Positions 60,460-64,000 of a DNA stretch of 64,000 nt are shown piece after piece. Under the pieces are notes generated by a model. The model was not told where the DNA came from. It saw nothing but the letters and a program-made list of their open reading frames with translations, and did not search any database. The translations under genes were made by a program, and so were the position numbers. The DNA is taken from the NCBI GenBank assembly GCA_002423145.1, contig DIUU01000014.1, forward strand, positions 80,716-144,715, in the 5' to 3' direction. The DNA comes from Acholeplasmataceae bacterium UBA6150. GTDB taxonomy: Bacteria > Bacillota_I > Bacilli_A > Acholeplasmatales > UBA5453. Each line of letters opens with the position of its first letter. The first letter of the stretch is position 1.

Positions 60460-61119
60460 TTACACCCATTCAAAATTCTTTTTTCCAGCTCCGACTTCAA
60501 AGTGGTATTTTAAAAGTCCAAGTTCTACACCTGAAAAAACACCATTAGTACAAATCAAAGAGACTTTATATTCACTGCCTTTAATCATGAATTTTTGCTT
60601 ATTATAAGCTGTTGGAGAAAAAAGTGCTGCACTTACCCCGTTTTTGAACCATTCTGGGGCCTTATTGATATATAAACTTACTTCATTTGGATTCTTGGTT
60701 TTATGGGGGACACCTTGCGAAACACCATAACCAACCGCAATGATACCAATCACTTTTTCACCTTTTGCAACTTTGTTGATTGTTTTTCGGTTGAAAGTAT
60801 CACCAACCCACCAAGTATTAAGTCCAAGCGTCTGTGCATAGAGCATCAAATCCGCACCACTGTAACCAAGCTTTTCGTCCAAGTCAGGTGTGTCATTTCC
60901 CGCAAGAATTAGATAGTTTTTGATGCCTTTAGCACGTATTAGTTTTGTGACAGTTGTAAAAGCACTCTCGTCATTCACCACCAATTGAATCGCAAGATCG
61001 TAGTTCTTGTTGTTTTCTGAAATTCTGGCATTTAGTAGTCCAATAATCTCAATCGAAATCGGTTTGTCTATGTAGTTTCTTACCACATGGCGCGTTTTCA
61101 CTGCTTCCAAAATAGTCAT
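60460..61119 (-). CDS. Nitroreductase-family flavoprotein
   Basis: 219 residues. Begins MTILEAVKTRHVVRNYIDKP, the FMN-phosphate-binding arginine region (RHVVRNY), then GADLMLYAQTLGLNTWWVG and a C-terminal FSPTAYNKQKFMIKG, as in the TM1586/putative nitroreductase group. Likely binds FMN and uses NAD(P)H to reduce an unknown substrate. AAGGAGTTTTAACACT precedes the ATG. Divergently placed beside the MerR regulator, which may control it. Confidence 0.87.
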   Translation of the reverse strand: MTILEAVKTRHVVRNYIDKPISIEIIGLLNARISENNKNYDLAIQLVVNDESAFTTVTKLIRAKGIKNYLILAGNDTPDLDEKLGYSGADLMLYAQTLGLNTWWVGDTFNRKTINKVAKGEKVIGIIAVGYGVSQGVPHKTKNPNEVSLYINKAPEWFKNGVSAALFSPTAYNKQKFMIKGSEYKVSLICTNGVFSGVELGLLKYHFEVGAGKKNFEWV

Positions 61120-61258
61120 AGTGTTAAAACTCCTTTATTATTAAGCTTCTTTCCATACTATCATCGACATCTCAGTATTCCCAAGTTTCGTCTTCTGTAT
61201 CTGAGAATTAATAAAATACAAAATCAAAATTCAATACAATGAAATTCGAATGTCATGA

Positions 61259-61264
61259 TATAAT
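61259..61264 (+). promoter_or_regulatory. -10 element before the MerR regulator gene
   Basis: Perfect TATAAT about 40 bases before the start codon; no good -35 is seen at 17 or 19 bases upstream. Confidence 0.45.
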
Positions 61265-61304
61265 GAAAAATATTATAGATGTTGATTGGCAAGGTGATAA
61301 AATT

Positions 61305-62162
61305 ATGTTAAATATTGGGGATTTTTCAAAAATAGCACAGGTTTCGATAAAAACTTTACGGTATTATGACCGAATCGGTCTTTTAAAACCTGAAATCGTA
61401 GATCATTATACAGGATATAGAAAATATTCAGTTCTTCAAATTAATAGGTTAAATCGAATTCTTTTTTATAAAGACATTGGGTTTTCATTAAAACAAATTT
61501 ATGAAATAATTAATCAAAATCTCTCTGTTGATCAAATGAGAAAATACTTACATCTGAATATAAAAAGATTGGAAGCAGATATTTTAACGATTCAAAATAG
61601 TCTTGATACTCTTCATCAACGTATTCATCAAATTGATAAAATCGAATCCCAACCAAATTATGAGATTAAATTAATAGAGCCACAACATTATAATATAGCT
61701 TTTGGTAAGGTTATAATCCCAACCATAAAAGACATTACACACTATAGTAATCTGTTTTATCACAACTTATACAGTGAATTAGATAGAATCAATGTCCGAT
61801 ATATTGGGCCAGAAATGAACCTATATCACAATACTGAATATGTAGAAACAAACTTGGAGATGGAATTTGCGGTTGGAATTTCAGGTACTCCTGAAGAGAT
61901 TGAAAAATTATCACAATCCAATTTAAGTTATAGAGAGATACAAGATAAGAACTTAACTGCATCATTGAAGTTTGCTGGTGACTATCACGACTTGTTCAAA
62001 CCGATCATCGAGTTGCTAAGTTGGATTGAAAGTAACAACTATCAATTGGACGGAGAACTTCGTGAATTGCATATTTCAGGAAAAGCCCATATCAACGGAA
62101 AATTAGTAATAGATGCTGTTGTGGAACTTCAAATACCTGTGAAAGAGAACGAAAATTTGTAG
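61305..62162 (+). CDS. MerR family regulator with GyrI-like ligand domain
   Basis: 285 residues from the ATG at 61305 with AAGGTGATAAAATT upstream; the earlier ATG at 61239 has none. HTH: IGDFSKIAQVSIKTLRYYDR IGLLKPEIVDHYTGYRKYS, then a coiled coil (about 75-118) and a GyrI/AraC-effector-binding-like domain (FAVGISGTPEEIEKL). This is the BltR/BmrR layout, where small organic ligands activate promoters having a 19-base spacer. Such a promoter is seen at 63508-63538. Confidence 0.93.
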   Translation: MLNIGDFSKIAQVSIKTLRYYDRIGLLKPEIVDHYTGYRKYSVLQINRLNRILFYKDIGFSLKQIYEIINQNLSVDQMRKYLHLNIKRLEADILTIQNSLDTLHQRIHQIDKIESQPNYEIKLIEPQHYNIAFGKVIIPTIKDITHYSNLFYHNLYSELDRINVRYIGPEMNLYHNTEYVETNLEMEFAVGISGTPEEIEKLSQSNLSYREIQDKNLTASLKFAGDYHDLFKPIIELLSWIESNNYQLDGELRELHISGKAHINGKLVIDAVVELQIPVKENENL

Positions 62163-63070
62163 CTATTATAGCTACATTTTTTTTGCTTTATACTTTTCAT
62201 TTGAAATGTCGATGTCCATATGATTATGAATCCTAATACGATTATCCAATAACCCAATCCCAAGTTACTATAGATACTAAGAAGGGACGATATTGGAAAG
62301 TTAAGTTCTTTTAGTTCTTTTGGTAGTAACACCACAAACTCAAGAAGACCCATTAGTATGATGATCAATGCAACTTTTTTAAATACAACGGAATGCAAAA
62401 AACTTGAAAAAATAAAAATGACCTCTCCTATTATAAAAAATATATATGCAAACATTACTGGAAGTGATTCGTTATAAATAATCGGATTACTCATATTTGA
62501 TGTATCAATAACACGTATGAAATCAATTGGCAAAATATCATAAGAGACCCTATGGTTTGATAACAGAACGTTCGAGTGAAAAAGGCTAATAGATTGATTT
62601 AATATTCCGAACAATAGAGATACTAATATTAAGATTATTCCCACAAAACTTAATAACCCTGAAAGAGTTAATTTCTTATTTTTATAACTCAATCCAAGTT
62701 TTAGTGATTTACCCCAATAGTTATATGATAAACCTAAGGCCGATAATATAAGTAGTGTTCCAGGGAAATACCAAAGCATCCCAATTGTAGTAAAACAGAT
62801 TCCCGTAGGCAGAATTATTCCAAAAATTACACCTACTTTCTGGTCGTTATTTAATGATGAGTGGGTTTTTGCATACAACACAGTAATTAATATCATGGAG
62901 CTTAAAATCATTGTGATAAAACCTAGTACAACATATGAACTTTTGTTACCAATAAAGATTAATATTTGATTACCAAAAACAGATTCTACTAAACCTAGCA
63001 CAATGCCCAAAATACTTGTCCATTTAGCAATAAATAATGCATATCTTTTCATACCATTCTTCATATACAT
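62129..63070 (-). CDS. Polytopic membrane protein of unknown function
   Basis: 313 residues with about nine hydrophobic spans and no recognised family motif. The ATG at 63070 has only a weak ribosome-binding site; the ATG at 63052 is possible. It follows the FMN-binding protein gene by 18 bases, so probably one operon. Its last 34 bases overlap the end of merR in the opposite direction, and the MerR terminator hairpin lies within its coding sequence. Confidence 0.72.
   Translation of the reverse strand: MYMKNGMKRYALFIAKWTSILGIVLGLVESVFGNQILIFIGNKSSYVVLGFITMILSSMILITVLYAKTHSSLNNDQKVGVIFGIILPTGICFTTIGMLWYFPGTLLILSALGLSYNYWGKSLKLGLSYKNKKLTLSGLLSFVGIILILVSLLFGILNQSISLFHSNVLLSNHRVSYDILPIDFIRVIDTSNMSNPIIYNESLPVMFAYIFFIIGEVIFIFSSFLHSVVFKKVALIIILMGLLEFVVLLPKELKELNFPISSLLSIYSNLGLGYWIIVLGFIIIWTSTFQMKSIKQKKCSYNSYKFSFSFTGI
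62158..62184 (+). terminator. Terminator after the MerR gene
   Basis: TGTAGCTA / TAGCTACA arms with a 3-base loop, then nine T. It starts at the merR stop and lies in the coding sequence of the converging membrane protein gene. Confidence 0.85.
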
Positions 63071-63088
63071 TTGATTAGATTATTATGA

Positions 63089-63484
63089 CTATTTGGGTTG
63101 GCTTTTCAAAGCTAGTTCAACAGCTTTCTTAATTACAAGAGATGAATTTGTCGCACCTGCAACTGCATCAACTTCTAATGATTGTTGACTTAATATATCA
63201 TCAATTATCGCTTCTGCTGGTGTACCTTGTCCATTATAGTGTTCAAGTATTTCAATTTTTGTTATTACTCCCTCTAGTATAGTAACCTCTAATTTAACAT
63301 GAATAAAATCAACGTCACACTCACCTAGATAAACTCCATTTTCTAGGGATGCGATATCTACATTTTCAATAATTATTTCTTCAATAGCTTCACGATAATT
63401 ATTAACTCTGTTAAAATATACCCCTAGTAAAACTCCTCCAATAACAATAACAACACCAATACTCCATAAAAATATTTTTTTCAT
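63089..63484 (-). CDS. FMN-binding domain protein, membrane-anchored
   Basis: 131 residues. One N-terminal membrane span (about 5-25) and an FMN-binding domain ending VDAVAGATNSSLVIKKAVEL, where (S/T)GATxx(S/T) marks covalent FMN attachment by ApbE; here it reads AGATNSS. It probably sits outside the membrane and passes electrons (inference). ATG at 63484 behind AAGGAGGATTTGAAA. It leads the operon under the MerR-type promoter. Confidence 0.87.
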   Translation of the reverse strand: MKKIFLWSIGVVIVIGGVLLGVYFNRVNNYREAIEEIIIENVDIASLENGVYLGECDVDFIHVKLEVTILEGVITKIEILEHYNGQGTPAEAIIDDILSQQSLEVDAVAGATNSSLVIKKAVELALKSQPK

Positions 63485-63507
63485 TTTCAAATCCTCCTTA
63501 TGATTAA

Positions 63508-63538
63508 ATTTTATTGTCTCCTATAAGGGGAGAGTCAA
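63508..63538 (-). promoter_or_regulatory. MerR-type promoter with 19-base spacer and internal dyad
   Basis: On the minus strand TTGACT (63533-63538), a 19-base spacer, TAAAAT (63508-63513). Within the spacer TCTCC and GGAGA form a dyad with a 7-base centre (63517-63533). Overlong spacing with a dyad between the boxes is the hallmark of promoters activated by MerR family proteins. Confidence 0.8.
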
Positions 63539-63790
63539 TAGGATTTGAAGTGAAAACGTTTTAGTAGTAAATAAAAAGATAACTTAAGCAACCTTCAATA
63601 GTACTAATAAAATAACAGATACCTATTTTAATTGAAGTGTCGACTTCGTTATATTGTGTAGTGTATGAAACATATTTTATGAATAAGTAAAAATCATCAT
63701 TTTTTAAAAAAACTTTATTATAGTCTGAATTGACACCATCTTTTTTTAGAATATAAATACTATCATTATTTAATGGTATTAAAGGATAAT
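63539..63790. other. Gene-free interval upstream of the MerR-type promoter
   Basis: AT-rich DNA; no open frame, promoter or hairpin recognised beyond the promoter itself. Confidence 0.5.
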
Positions 63791-64000
63791 CGTTAAAAAG
63801 TTAGGTAATCGTGTAAATGGTTGAGTAATCGTGTAAATTGTTAGATAATCGTTAAAAGGTTAGACGGTGTCAAAAATTTCGACCTCTAAAAACTTTGCTT
63901 TAGCTCAAAATATCAATCTGGAAATTGGCAGATAGGGAGAAAACGCCTTTTATTCATGAAAAAAGGCTTGATACTGATTGTATCAAACCTATGCATTCAA
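63791..64000. repeat. GTAATCGTGTAA word repeats and hairpin, copy D (cut by window edge)
   Basis: Four approximate units of (G)TAATCGT(GT)TAAA(T/A)GGTT(G/A)G lie at 63785-63862, then a spacer, GATAGGGAGAAAACGCC, and a hairpin GGTTTGATAC / GTATCAAGCC with T6 on the minus strand (63955-63990). The same order as in copy A (58988-59174). Confidence 0.7.

Noticed and set aside
1..64000. tRNA genes
   Set aside because: I scanned for T-arm and cloverleaf patterns and saw none; a covariance-model search would be needed to exclude one.

Overview
The window reads as chromosomal DNA of a low-GC, Bacillota-type bacterium, most likely a member of the Acholeplasma/Izemoplasma side of the Mollicutes. This assignment is an inference. 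Housekeeping gene order follows Bacillus in several blocks: pgsA-recA; yqeG-yqeH-yqeK-rsfS-yqeM-comEA-comEC-holA beside rpsT; and alaS-ruvX-yrzB-trmR-yrrN-yrrO-greA. The cell-wall gene mltG is absent from the slot it fills in Bacillus. TGA is used as a true stop (for example yqeH, the 398-residue U32 protein, the PAP2 protein), so the code is table 11 as in Acholeplasma and not the Mycoplasma code. Shine-Dalgarno sequences are strong almost everywhere, and many genes overlap by a few bases.

Layout. 1-16.5 kb: minus-strand housekeeping genes (recA partial, phospholipid synthesis, DNA uptake, ribosome assembly, tRNA hydroxylation/methylation, alanyl-tRNA synthetase with a T-box leader), with rpsT alone on the plus strand. 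16.5-22.3 kb: CotH-like lipoprotein, PAP2 phosphatase, patatin, smpB and rnr. 22.4-28.1 kb: a lipoprotein, enolase, a flavin ECF transporter subunit under an FMN riboswitch, and two DUF3137 paralogues. 28.2-33.6 kb (plus strand): gpmI, an intracellular GH13 enzyme, and a LemA plus TPM pair. 33.7-37.5 kb: stand-alone prephenate dehydratase and a DNA repair set (YolD, Y-family polymerase, AlkA-like glycosylase, Ogt). 37.5-39.3 kb: a PadR-DUF1700-DUF4097 envelope module with a self-regulation-type operator.

39.3-49.7 kb is the most unusual segment: one promoter followed by four small exported proteins with SipW-type signal peptides and then a 2577-residue exported protein rich in GG(I/V)-type repeats. 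I read it as a surface fibre or matrix locus of a wall-less cell. 49.9-56.7 kb carries a ZIP metal transporter, two secreted proteins, a baeRF3-like protein, catalase-peroxidase KatG and an alpha/beta hydrolase.

56.7-64 kb is accessory DNA: an acetyltransferase broken by an in-frame TAA, a DUF4143 ATPase, an AbrB/RelE-type toxin-antitoxin pair, a nitroreductase-like gene, and a MerR regulator. The MerR gene lies close to an operon (FMN-binding protein plus membrane protein) whose promoter has the 19-base spacer and internal dyad typical of MerR targets. Scattered through this region is a repeat family whose hallmark is an (A/G)GCACCC word repeated every 20-21 bases beside a hairpin; it looks like ends of decayed or non-autonomous mobile elements. 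No tRNA, rRNA or CRISPR array was recognised.
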